A stretch of DNA of 13,319 bases from Rhizobiaceae bacterium (GCA_014380965.1 JACMIV010000019.1:1-13319), one strand, 5' to 3'; shown: positions 1-6,603, numbered from the stretch's first letter. Numbers and translations are program-made. The notes: generated by a model from the letters alone, not told the origin.

Positions 1-663
1 ATCCTCGACCAGGAGATCCGAGACGCGGACACTGCGCTGCGCCGGGCGCGTTCCGATCTTGCCGGCATCATGGCGACGACGAAGTCGCTCGCCCGCCGGA
101 TCGAGGAGGCGAAGGCCAAGGAAGCCAAGGACATGGAAAGCGCCCGTGCGGCTATGGCTGCCGGCCGCGAGGATCTCGCACGCGGTCTTGCCGAGCGCGT
201 CTCCGCCGCGCGCGCCGAAGTAGCGCGCGATCAGGGCGAGCACGACCGGCTCCTGGCTCAGCAACAGCAGATGATCCGCGCCGTGCAGAGCACCGAGACG
301 CGCATCCAGACGATGCGGCGCGAGGTGGATGGCGTGAAGGCCAACGAATCGCTCCTCAAGGCGCAGTCGGCGATCGCCTCCAGCCACGCGGGCGTCAATT
401 CCCGCCTCGGCAGCGCGATGGAGTCGCTGGAGCGCGTGAAGAAACGCCAGGAGATGACCGCCGGACGCATCGAGGCAGGTGCGGAAATGCAGGCGCTGGA
501 ATCGGGAAGCGAGCTCGACCGCGCGCTCCTCGAAGCCGGGATCGGCGGCGGGCGCAACTCCTCGGACGACGTCCTTGCCGAGTTGATGCGCGCCGAAAAG
601 GGTCCTGCCATCGCGGGACCGACCGGGCCGAACCTCCAGATCGGACACGATCGGGACAAGTGA
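1..663 (+). CDS. pspA: PspA/IM30 family protein, 5'-truncated by window edge
   Basis: The reading frame is open from base 1 to the TGA at 661-663, giving 220 residues; the true start lies left of the window. The first visible residues read ILDQEIRDADTALRRARSDLAG, the pattern found near residues 25-50 of PspA/IM30 proteins, so roughly 25-35 N-terminal residues (the amphipathic membrane-binding helix) are missing. The rest is almost entirely charged heptad-like helix rich in Ala, Glu, Arg and Lys, as in the family's long coiled-coil hairpin, ending in a short Gly/Pro-rich tail. Family members are peripheral inner-membrane proteins that oligomerise and protect membrane integrity under envelope stress. 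An internal ATG at position 70 is not the start, because family-like sequence continues upstream of it. No PspF, PspB or PspC partner is visible. A generic coiled-coil protein is the alternative, judged less likely. Confidence 0.78.
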   Translation: MLDQEIRDADTALRRARSDLAGIMATTKSLARRIEEAKAKEAKDMESARAAMAAGREDLARGLAERVSAARAEVARDQGEHDRLLAQQQQMIRAVQSTETRIQTMRREVDGVKANESLLKAQSAIASSHAGVNSRLGSAMESLERVKKRQEMTAGRIEAGAEMQALESGSELDRALLEAGIGGGRNSSDDVLAELMRAEKGPAIAGPTGPNLQIGHDRDK

Positions 664-673
664 TCTCTTGGTG

Positions 674-708
674 GCAGGTGGGGGCGGCTCGCTTCCCTCC
701 CCGCCTGC
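674..708. terminator. GC-rich hairpin between convergent genes, possible terminator
   Basis: A 10-bp stem (674-683 with 699-708, one G-U pair) and a 15-nt loop sit in the 49-nt gap between the pspA stop and the stop of the convergent GlxA-type regulator. There is no U-tract on either side, so if it terminates transcription it does so without the classic tail. The call rests on position and stem strength only. Confidence 0.35.
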
Positions 709-712
709 GCCA

Positions 713-1789
713 TCAGGCGCCGACCCTTGTCGGCGCAAGCGCGGTGCCGCTGCCGAGGGCCGCTCGTGCCGCGCGCTCCTGCTGGGGCGATCGGCCGTAG
801 AGTTCGCGGTAGCATTTGGAAAAGTGCGAAGCGGAGACGAAGCCGGAGGCGACCGCGATCTCCACGATCGGCAGGGCCGACTGGAGAAGAAGGTGGCGGG
901 CGCGGTCGAGACGGATTTCCAGATAGTATCGCGCCGGAGACCGCCCCATCTCCTTGTCGAACAGCCGCTCGACCTGACGGCGCGACAGGCCGATGTGGCG
1001 CGAGATCTCGACCAGAGACAGCGGCTCGCCGAGATTGGCCTCCATGATTTCGATGATAGACAGAACCTTGGCGTGCTGGACGCCGAGGCGTGCGCGCAGC
1101 GGAAGGCGCTGGCGATCGTGGCTGGCGCGCACGCGGTCGGTCAGCGCCTGTTCGCAGATGCGGTTGACGAGGTCGTCGCCATGATCTTCGCCGATGAGAG
1201 CGAGCATCATGTCGAGCGAGGCCGTGCCGCCGGCGCAGGTGAAGAGATTGTGGTCGATCTCGAAGAGGTCGGCATGGACATCGGCGCGCGGAAACGCCTC
1301 AGAGAAGCCCGGCAGGTTCTCCCAGTGGATCGCGCAGCGCCGTCCCGCCAGAAGCCCGGCGCGGGCGAGAATCCAAGCCCCGGTGCATAGACCACCGACG
1401 GCGACACCGCGTTGATGCGTCTCGCGAAGGTAGGAGAAGCTCGACTTGTCGTTGAAATCCTCGACGAAGACGCCGGAGCAGACGAAGACCATCGAGGGCT
1501 TGCGCTCGGTCAGCAGGGCGCGGCGCTCGGTCTCGATGGAGCCCGTCACCGTGATCTCGACGCTGTTGGAGGCGAAGACCGGGGCGCCGGTGGGGGAGGC
1601 GAGCCGCCAGCGGTAGGCTTCGTGGCCGAGGATCCGGTTGGCGATTCTCAAAGGCTCGATCGCCGTCGCGAAGGCGATCATGGAGAAATTCGGGATCAGC
1701 AGAAAGACGATGCTGCGCTTCAGCGTTTTCGGCGCTTCGACAGGAGCACGGATCGGAGCCTGCAACATGAGATTTCGCCCGCTCGGCAT
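713..1789 (-). CDS. GlxA family transcriptional regulator (DJ-1/PfpI-like domain plus AraC-type HTH)
   Basis: The protein has 358 residues. Residues about 25-200 form a class I glutamine amidotransferase-like (DJ-1/PfpI) domain, with the characteristic GGLCTGAWILARAGLL stretch around Cys135 and a CAGGTASLDMML segment at 185-196. Residues about 240-340 form the AraC/XylS DNA-binding domain: a first helix-turn-helix near 257-280 (LSLVEISRHIGLSRRQVERLF) and a second near 307-330 (IVEIAVASGFVSASHFSKCY). In this architecture the N-terminal domain acts as a ligand or dimerisation sensor rather than an enzyme. Several members, such as GbdR and CdhR of Pseudomonas, control glycine betaine, choline or carnitine use. 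The betaine-type ABC importer lies about 1 kb away on the same strand, so a regulatory link is plausible but inferred. The ATG at 1789 lacks a clear ribosome binding site; an ATG at 1768 is the alternative. Confidence 0.88.
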   Translation of the reverse strand: MPSGRNLMLQAPIRAPVEAPKTLKRSIVFLLIPNFSMIAFATAIEPLRIANRILGHEAYRWRLASPTGAPVFASNSVEITVTGSIETERRALLTERKPSMVFVCSGVFVEDFNDKSSFSYLRETHQRGVAVGGLCTGAWILARAGLLAGRRCAIHWENLPGFSEAFPRADVHADLFEIDHNLFTCAGGTASLDMMLALIGEDHGDDLVNRICEQALTDRVRASHDRQRLPLRARLGVQHAKVLSIIEIMEANLGEPLSLVEISRHIGLSRRQVERLFDKEMGRSPARYYLEIRLDRARHLLLQSALPIVEIAVASGFVSASHFSKCYRELYGRSPQQERAARAALGSGTALAPTRVGA

Positions 1790-1944
1790 GAAAAGGTGCC
1801 GCAGGGTTCGAAGTTGCGCGTTTTGGCTGCGGCTTTCAAGCGGTCCGCCCCGCTATTCTGGATCGTTCCAAGAGAAGAGCTGTGGCTTACGTTCCTCGCG
1901 AGCGAACCGCCGTCTGGAGCGCCGGCAAAGGTCAAGCGACGACG

Positions 1945-2289
1945 CTATTTGCAAAGACGCGAGCGGTTTGCGCTGACGCGCTTGGAATAGGGCCGGAGGC
2001 CGGCGGACATCACGTCGTCCGCATCGTTCTCGCCATTGCGCGCCATGCCGGTCATGGCCGCCATGGTCGTGTCCATCGCGACCTTCGTCATCGCCATGTT
2101 GATCGCCATAACGCTTTCGCCCATGGCCTGCATCTTCTCGGTCACCATCTGCGAAGCCTCACGCTTCGAGCTTGCGGTAGGGGCGGCGACCGTCATCCAG
2201 AATTCGGTCATGCGGCTCGCCACGACGAAGGGCGAGTGCATCATCAGGGTGGTGAGTTCTGACTGCGTCTTTGAGGTTCGGCGGGTCAT
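1945..2289 (-). CDS. Small methionine-rich helical protein, phasin-like, function unknown
   Basis: The protein has 114 residues. I chose the ATG at 2289 because AGGAAA lies about 8 nt upstream; the frame runs further upstream (to 2382) but without a ribosome binding site. Methionine makes up 16 of 114 residues, spread through residues 16-94. The sequence is predicted almost wholly helical with no signal peptide or obvious transmembrane segment. A central SPFVVASRMTEFW segment is followed by an E-x-M-x-x-EK-type helix and a basic C-terminus (GLRPYSKRVSANRSRL). This layout recalls small phasin-like proteins common in Hyphomicrobiales, which coat polyhydroxyalkanoate granules or act as general helical proteins, but I cannot assign a function. 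It is transcribed divergently from the entericidin-like gene, with a 294-nt shared upstream region. No catalytic motif is visible. Confidence 0.7.
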   Translation of the reverse strand: MTRRTSKTQSELTTLMMHSPFVVASRMTEFWMTVAAPTASSKREASQMVTEKMQAMGESVMAINMAMTKVAMDTTMAAMTGMARNGENDADDVMSAGLRPYSKRVSANRSRLCK

Positions 2290-2374
2290 GTGTGGGTTTC
2301 CTGCGACGCCGGGAAGGATGCCGGCTTTCTGACAACGCGACGCCTCACCTAGGGTCGCATCGCCAGCCAGATTA

Positions 2375-2390
2375 TTTCGCACCTGCGAAA
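2375..2390. repeat. Inverted repeat TTTCGCA-CC-TGCGAAA upstream of the Met-rich helical gene
   Basis: A perfect 7-bp inverted repeat with a 2-bp centre lies about 86 nt upstream of the start at 2289 and about 195 nt upstream of the divergent entericidin-like gene. Its size and position suit a dimeric repressor or activator site. The regulator is unknown and no function is shown by the sequence. Confidence 0.4.
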
Positions 2391-2446
2391 AAGCAATCTG
2401 CTCAGCGGGTCTGGAGCGTCGAACTCGCTCACTATGGTTTCATCGT

Positions 2447-2470
2447 CGCCGCCTGAAGGTTTCGGCGGCG
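2447..2470. repeat. Strong GC hairpin in the divergent intergenic region
   Basis: CGCCGCC at 2447-2453 pairs with GGCGGCG at 2464-2470. Inside, GAA (2455-2457) can pair with TTC (2461-2463), giving a near-continuous stem with one bulged T. No T-run follows on the plus strand, so it is not a standard terminator there. It lies just upstream of the EcfG promoter. Confidence 0.35.
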
Positions 2471-2525
2471 TCCCGCGGTGTTCGCACCTTATCATCAGCG
2501 AGGAATAATATTGCTTCGCGGCTAG

Positions 2526-2550
2526 GGAACCGTCGCGACCCTTCGTCGTT
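2526..2550 (+). promoter_or_regulatory. EcfG (general stress response sigma factor) promoter
   Basis: GGAAC at 2526-2530 and CGTT at 2547-2550 are separated by exactly 16 nt. This is a perfect match to the alphaproteobacterial EcfG consensus GGAAC-N16/17-CGTT. The -10 element ends 33 nt upstream of the entericidin-like ATG at 2584, which leaves a short leader holding the ribosome binding site. I checked the other GGAAC/GTTCC occurrences I could find in the main intergenic regions and none had a matching partner element. Confidence 0.82.
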
Positions 2551-2583
2551 TTTCGGCCACAAGATCACTCTGGAGAACATACC

Positions 2584-2730
2584 ATGTCGAACCGTCTTGC
2601 CGCCGTTTCCCTCGTCCTCGCCGCCGTCCTCACGCTGTCCGCTTGCGCCAACACCGTTCGGGGAGTCGGGCGTGACGTCGGAAACACCGTCGATGCGACA
2701 GGCGCTGCCGTGAACGACGTCGCGCAGTAA
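2584..2730 (+). CDS. Entericidin A/B-like small lipoprotein
   Basis: The product has 48 residues. It begins MSNRLAAVSLVLAAVLTLSAC, a lipoprotein signal peptide ending in the lipobox LSAC, so lipidation is expected on Cys21. The mature part is only 28 residues (ANTVRGVGRDVGNTVDATGAA, then VNDVAQ), matching the entericidin/EcnAB pattern with Asn-Thr, Gly-x-Asp and Ala repeats. Family members are small membrane lipoproteins; in enterics EcnA/EcnB act as an antidote/toxin pair under stationary-phase or osmotic control, while alphaproteobacterial members are usually single genes. Only one copy is present here. GGAG lies 8 nt upstream of the ATG. The gene is a self-contained unit, with a perfect EcfG promoter upstream and an intrinsic terminator downstream, so induction in the general stress response is a strong inference. 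Confidence 0.88.
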   Translation: MSNRLAAVSLVLAAVLTLSACANTVRGVGRDVGNTVDATGAAVNDVAQ

Positions 2731-2763
2731 GCACGCACGTTTCAACTGTGTAGACCACATGCG

Positions 2764-2789
2764 GGGCCCGGAGCGATCCGGGTCCTTTT
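2764..2789 (+). terminator. Intrinsic terminator after the entericidin-like gene
   Basis: A 9-bp stem (2764-2772 with 2777-2785, one G-T pair) with the tetraloop GCGA is followed directly by TTTT at 2786-2789. It begins 34 nt after the lipoprotein stop. It also separates that unit from the convergent ABC importer operon. Confidence 0.8.
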
Positions 2790-2851
2790 GTGTCTGGCAA
2801 CTCAGCGGAAAGGCTGTCGGTTTTCGATGACGGCAATTTGCGGCGATCAGC

Positions 2852-3961
2852 TTACGATGTCGTGATGGAAGCCGTCTTGTCGGCGGCTTTCACTCCGCGC
2901 TCGGTCGGATTGACCATGGCGCCCATGATGCCGCGCAGCGTCACGCGGCCGATCGGGGCGGTCGAGCCGTTGACGACGTGGGCGCTCATCGCACCGGTTT
3001 CGGTCATCGTCCTGGCGGCGTCCTCGATGATCGTGCCCCTCTCGATCGCCGGTCCTTCCGGGGGAAAGCCACCGGGTGGCGCGGGCTCCATGATGGTCTG
3101 GACCTCTATAACGCGGCCGCGGTTCACCTCGCGAACGAAGGAGGCGATGTAGTCGTCCGCGGGGTGAAGCACGATCTCCTCGCCGGTGCCCTGCTGGACG
3201 ATCTCGCCGTCGCGCAGGATCGCGATCCTGTCGCCGATCCGCAAGGCCTCGTCGAGATCGTGGGTGATGAAGACGATGGTCTTCTGCAACTCCTCCTGAA
3301 GGTCGAGGAGGACCGACTGCATGTCGCTCCGGATCAGCGGATCGAGGGCCGAGAAGGCCTCGTCCATGAGGAGGATGTCGGCATCCGTCGCAAGCGCACG
3401 GGCAAGACCGACGCGCTGCTGCATGCCGCCCGAAAGCGCGGACGGGTAGCGATTCTCGTAGCCGGAAAGGCCGACGCGCGCGATCCAGCGGGCCGCGGCC
3501 GCCCGCTGCTTCTCGCCCGGGGCGCCCTGGATGGCGAGTCCGTAGGTGACGTTGTCGAAGACGCTCTTGTGCGGCAGCAGCGCGAAGCGCTGGAAGACCA
3601 TCGAGATCTTGTGCCGTCGGAAGTCCTGAAGCCGCTTCGCCGACATGGCGAGCACGTCCTCTCCGCCGATGAGAACCTCGCCGGCGGTCGGCTCGATCAG
3701 CCGGTTGATGTGGCGGATGAGGGTCGACTTGCCCGATCCCGAGAGGCCCATCACGACCTGGATGCCGCCTTTCGGCATGTCGATGCTGATGTCGCGCAGG
3801 CCGAGGACATGGGCGTGCTTTTCCATCAGCTCGGCCTTGGTCATGCCGGCCTTGACCTCTTTCACGAGCCGGCGGTCGTCCGCGCCGAAGATCTTGTAGA
3901 GGGAGCGGATGCGGATGGCCGCTTCCGGGGCGGCCGGAGACGTCGTGGCGGTCTCAGCCAT
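2852..3961 (-). CDS. proV: ABC transporter ATP-binding protein, quaternary-amine (ProV/ChoV) type
   Basis: This 369-residue cytoplasmic ATPase powers the importer encoded upstream. The Walker A motif GLSGSGKST is at 72-80, the Q-loop Gln at 124, the signature LSGGMQQR at 176-183, Walker B DILLMDE at 195-201 and the switch His at 234. The N-terminal insertion before Walker A (KIFGADDRRLVKEVKAGMTK) is typical of the ProV/OpuAA subfamily. After about residue 280 there is only a short, CBS-like tail of about 70 residues, less than the two full CBS domains of enteric ProV, so osmotic gating through CBS domains may be reduced or absent. Its ATG overlaps the permease stop by 8 nt (ATGGCTGA), and GGGAG precedes it by 7 nt, indicating translational coupling. 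Betaine, choline or proline-betaine are the likely substrate classes; the exact one cannot be told. Confidence 0.93.
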   Translation of the reverse strand: MAETATTSPAAPEAAIRIRSLYKIFGADDRRLVKEVKAGMTKAELMEKHAHVLGLRDISIDMPKGGIQVVMGLSGSGKSTLIRHINRLIEPTAGEVLIGGEDVLAMSAKRLQDFRRHKISMVFQRFALLPHKSVFDNVTYGLAIQGAPGEKQRAAAARWIARVGLSGYENRYPSALSGGMQQRVGLARALATDADILLMDEAFSALDPLIRSDMQSVLLDLQEELQKTIVFITHDLDEALRIGDRIAILRDGEIVQQGTGEEIVLHPADDYIASFVREVNRGRVIEVQTIMEPAPPGGFPPEGPAIERGTIIEDAARTMTETGAMSAHVVNGSTAPIGRVTLRGIMGAMVNPTERGVKAADKTASITTS

Positions 3962-4844
3962 GGGCCGTCTCCCGGTGGCGCTGGAGGCGTTTGCCGTAGG
4001 CCTGACTCGCCCGGTCGAAGATGATCGCGATGGCGACGATGGCGAGGCCGTTCATCACGCCCTGCGCGAAATACTGATTGGTAATCGCCTGGAGCACCGG
4101 CTGGCCGAGGCCGCGCACGCCGATGAGCGATGCGACGACGACCATGGCGAGGGCCATCATGATGGTCTGGTTGATGCCGGCCATGATCGTGGGCAACGAC
4201 AGCGGGAGCTGCACTTGCGTCAGCCTCTGCCAGCTCGACGCGCCGAAGGCGTCGGCCGCCTCCATCACTTCCTTGTCGACGAGCCGGATGCCGAGATTGG
4301 TGAGGCGGATGATCGGCGGCATCGCGTAGATGACGACGACGATGAGGCCCGGGATGAGGCCGATGCCGAGCAGCATGACGATGGGAATGAGATAGACGAA
4401 GGATGGCATGGTCTGCATGACGTCGAGGATCGGCGAGACGACGGACTGCACCCGGTCCGATCGGGACATCAGAATGCCGATGGGGAGGCCGACGACGATC
4501 GAGAGCAGCGTGCAGACAACGATGATCGAGAGCGTGCGCATCGTGTCCTCCCACATGCCGAAGAGGCCGATGAGGAGCATCGAGACGACCGTGCCGATGG
4601 TGATCGCGGTCGACCGGCTGGCGAACCAGACGATGGCGGTCATGACGCCGAGAACGAGGATCCAGGGGCTGGACAGAAGCAGTGCCTCGAACCAGAGCAG
4701 AAAGTCGAGAAGAGGGCGGAAGGCCGCCTCGATCGTCTCGCCCCAGGCGCGCGAGAAGGACTTGTAGGCCGTATCGATGGCACGCGTGCCCTCGCGAAGG
4801 GCGCTGCGCTTGATCTCGGGGAACTCGAACACCCAGTCCGGCAA
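3954..4844 (-). CDS. proW: ABC transporter permease, quaternary-amine (ProW/ChoW) type
   Basis: This is a 296-residue inner-membrane permease. An amphipathic N-terminus (DWVFEFPEIKRSALREGTRA) resembles that of ProW proteins and is followed by several hydrophobic segments from about residue 50. The ATPase-docking EAA loop is visible as EAADAFGASSWQRLTQVQLP near residues 195-215. The start is a TTG at 4844: AGAGGG lies 8 nt upstream, no in-frame ATG or GTG occurs nearby, and family-like N-terminal sequence begins right there. The rare start, together with two hairpins between this gene and the binding-protein gene, would lower permease output relative to the binding protein. The stop overlaps the ATPase start. 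One permease gene is expected for this family, which works as a homodimer. Confidence 0.92.
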   Translation of the reverse strand: MPDWVFEFPEIKRSALREGTRAIDTAYKSFSRAWGETIEAAFRPLLDFLLWFEALLLSSPWILVLGVMTAIVWFASRSTAITIGTVVSMLLIGLFGMWEDTMRTLSIIVVCTLLSIVVGLPIGILMSRSDRVQSVVSPILDVMQTMPSFVYLIPIVMLLGIGLIPGLIVVVIYAMPPIIRLTNLGIRLVDKEVMEAADAFGASSWQRLTQVQLPLSLPTIMAGINQTIMMALAMVVVASLIGVRGLGQPVLQAITNQYFAQGVMNGLAIVAIAIIFDRASQAYGKRLQRHRETAHG

Positions 4845-4875
4845 AGTCTCGACCCTCTTCCTCTGCGTTGGCTCG

Positions 4876-4894
4876 CGCCGGCAGGGTGCCGGCG
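4876..4894. repeat. Intercistronic hairpin 2, binding protein-permease gap
   Basis: A perfect 8-bp stem (4876-4883 with 4887-4894) and a 3-nt loop lie in the gap between the binding-protein stop and the permease start. It follows the larger hairpin in the direction of transcription. No U-run follows on the minus strand, so it is more likely an mRNA-stability or attenuation element than a full terminator. Confidence 0.6.
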
Positions 4895-4900
4895 TTTCCG

Positions 4901-4935
4901 CGTCTTCCCCGGCGCATCATGCGCCGGGGAAGACG
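4901..4935. repeat. Intercistronic hairpin 1, 16-bp perfect stem downstream of the binding-protein gene
   Basis: Bases 4901-4916 are perfectly complementary to 4920-4935, leaving a loop of only 3 nt (TCA). It begins 10 nt after the stop codon of the binding-protein gene on the minus strand. The minus-strand sequence after it reads CGGAAACGCC, with no U-tract. Its position matches the hairpins that protect the 3' end of abundant binding-protein mRNAs, as in malE-malF; that role is inferred. Confidence 0.75.
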
Positions 4936-4945
4936 GCGTCGAAGG

Positions 4946-5947
4946 TCAGAGCTCGGACTTGATCTTCTCGGCGATCTCGGGCGAGACCCACTGCGTCCAG
5001 ATCTCGGGCTGCGTTTCGAGGAAATGCAGGGCGGTGTCCTCCCCGTTGGCCTGGTTCTCTTCCTTCCAGGCAAGCAGCTTGTTGACGGTGTCGTTGCCCC
5101 AGGCGCGCGTCTTCAAATATTCGGCCGCGCCTGCCGACTGTTTCGCCACGTTCGGCGTAATCATCGTGTAGACTTCTGATTTCGTCCATGCGTTGATCTT
5201 AGGGTCCGGGCAATCGGCAACAGACGTGCATCGCTTCCATTCCGCATCATCGTAGCTGGTGTTGAATTCAAGCTGCTTCATTTCGTACTTGCCCAGCAAC
5301 GCCGTTGGCGCCCAGTAGTATCCGAGCCACGGCTTCTGGCTTTCGTAGGCCTTGGCGACCGTTCCGTCGAGGCCGGCCTGCGATCCGGTGTCGATGAGCA
5401 CGAAGCCCTTCTTGTCGGCCTCGTAAGCCTTGAAGAACTGCTGCGTCGTGATCTGGCATCCCCAGCCGGCGAAACAGCCGTGGACAGCTCCCTTCGACGT
5501 GTCCTCGGTGCCCGGGAAGAGGTCGGGACGTGCGATCGCGTCTTGGATTGTCTTGATCTCCGGATGGGCATCGGCGAAGTATTTCGGTATCCACCAGCCC
5601 TCGACCGCGTCATCGGCAAGCACCTTCGCGCCATATTCGATCCGGCCTTCCTTCACGGCTGCGTCGATCTGGTCGCGGAATTGGTTAACCCACATCTCTC
5701 CCGCGATGTCGGGTTCGCCCTTTTCCGTCATCGAAGAGAAGGTCGGCATGGTGTCGCCGGGGATGGACTGGGCGTCGCAGTCGAAGCCGTTCTTGAGAAT
5801 GAACTCGTCGATGGCCGCCAGAACCTCCGCCGAAGCCCAGGTCATGACGGAGATGGTCAGAGTTCCGCAGCTCTCCTGCGCGGAGGCCGCGCCCGAAAAG
5901 CCGAGAACGCAGGCCGCAAGGGCCGTGGAGGCGAGAAGATTCTTCAT
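4946..5947 (-). CDS. Periplasmic substrate-binding protein, glycine betaine/quaternary-amine ABC importer (OpuAC family)
   Basis: The precursor has 333 residues with a Sec signal peptide (MKNLLASTALAACVLGFSGAASA) and a likely cleavage after Ala23 (ASA|QES). The mature protein has the OpuAC-type layout. Candidate aromatic-cage residues for a trimethylammonium group include Trp37, Trp86 (GEMWVNQF), Trp118/Trp119 (EGWWIPKY) and Tyr211-Trp212 (GYYWAP). It has six cysteines after the signal peptide (27, 57, 158, 164, 240, 246); the close pairs CFAGWGC and CTSVADC could form disulfides. AAAGGG lies 6 nt upstream of the ATG at 5947. It is first in a three-gene operon with the permease and ATPase. 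It does not look like the classic S. meliloti ChoX sequence, so I would not name choline over glycine betaine, proline betaine or carnitine. Confidence 0.9.
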   Translation of the reverse strand: MKNLLASTALAACVLGFSGAASAQESCGTLTISVMTWASAEVLAAIDEFILKNGFDCDAQSIPGDTMPTFSSMTEKGEPDIAGEMWVNQFRDQIDAAVKEGRIEYGAKVLADDAVEGWWIPKYFADAHPEIKTIQDAIARPDLFPGTEDTSKGAVHGCFAGWGCQITTQQFFKAYEADKKGFVLIDTGSQAGLDGTVAKAYESQKPWLGYYWAPTALLGKYEMKQLEFNTSYDDAEWKRCTSVADCPDPKINAWTKSEVYTMITPNVAKQSAGAAEYLKTRAWGNDTVNKLLAWKEENQANGEDTALHFLETQPEIWTQWVSPEIAEKIKSEL

Positions 5948-6126
5948 GGTCTACCCTTTGCTGAAGTTGAACAGATCGTCGTGGATGGCGAGGGGGTCGC
6001 CGGAAGTATCGATGTCAGGCTGATCACGGAGCGATAAATCAGCGCAAGTAACCACCCTTGCGCCCGCCAATCGAACGCCGCGCGGGACTTCCCAATTGTG
6101 TCGTCTCGAAGGCTAGCCGTTCGGTG

Positions 6127-6144
6127 AAGGGATTCCAATCCCTT
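6127..6144. repeat. Inverted repeat AAGGGATT-CC-AATCCCTT upstream of the importer operon
   Basis: A perfect 8-bp inverted repeat with a 2-bp centre lies about 180 nt upstream of the binding-protein start. Its symmetry and size suit a transcription-factor operator. Only TTT C follows on the plus strand, so a terminator role is weak. No regulator can be assigned from the sequence. Confidence 0.4.
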
Positions 6145-6566
6145 TCTATGGGCTCACTTGTCGGCATGTGCGGGTGTTCCGTTTGCGTCGGAGATCGCGC
6201 CGGCTGCGACGCGGCCCCTTGCAAAACCACATGAGCGAAGTTTGGGAGCGGCCGATGCCCTGTCGCGTGCCCTTGCCCGTCCCGATGCGAAGCGGCCGGA
6301 TGGACGACGGAGCCTTGGCGCGCACGCGGTGCGAAGGCGCCCAAGGTGCGCAAATGTCCCGTCGATTGGCTGTTGGTTCGCCGGGTGCTGGAGTTTTTGT
6401 CTCGTCTCCGTGGCAGGCGCGGTTTTGAAGGGTGCCGCGTTAGCTGAACCGTAAGACCTCATGCCCCATAACGAAAGGGCGACAAACAAAGACGTTGCCG
6501 ACTCCGGAAAGGTACTGCGTACCGGGGCGCCGCGTCACAAGACCTCCAGTCGCGACACTGAATGAA

Positions 6567-6603
6567 CCGCGCCTCGTCCACTCTTGGACAAGCGCGGCTT
6601 TTT
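6567..6603 (+). terminator. Orphan plus-strand intrinsic terminator
   Basis: Outer stem CCGCGC (6567-6572) pairs with GCGCGG (6592-6597). After a small asymmetric internal loop, GTCCA (6576-6580) pairs with TGGAC (6585-6589) around a 4-nt loop. CTTTTT follows at 6598-6603, so it is oriented for plus-strand transcription. No plus-strand protein gene lies upstream of it within the gap. In the minus direction the tail is only TTCATTC, so a role for the downstream end of the response-regulator transcript is possible but weaker. Confidence 0.6.

Noticed and set aside
70..663. ATG at 70 as the start of the PspA-family gene
   Set aside because: The frame is open to the window edge and the upstream residues match the family, so the gene is truncated by the window rather than starting here.
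2978..5171. Long plus-strand frames (348 and 420 codons) opposite the ABC importer genes
   Set aside because: They are antisense to clear transporter genes, have Asp/Arg/Gly-rich biased composition and no domain pattern.
6039..6353. A 104-codon minus-strand frame upstream of the binding-protein gene
   Set aside because: No ribosome binding site or domain was found; composition is like random high-GC sequence, and it lies where the importer promoter is expected.
6154..6489. A 111-codon minus-strand frame in the long intergenic region
   Set aside because: It begins with TTG, lacks a ribosome binding site, and its product is Arg/Ala/Pro-rich with no recognisable family, despite a faintly hydrophobic start.
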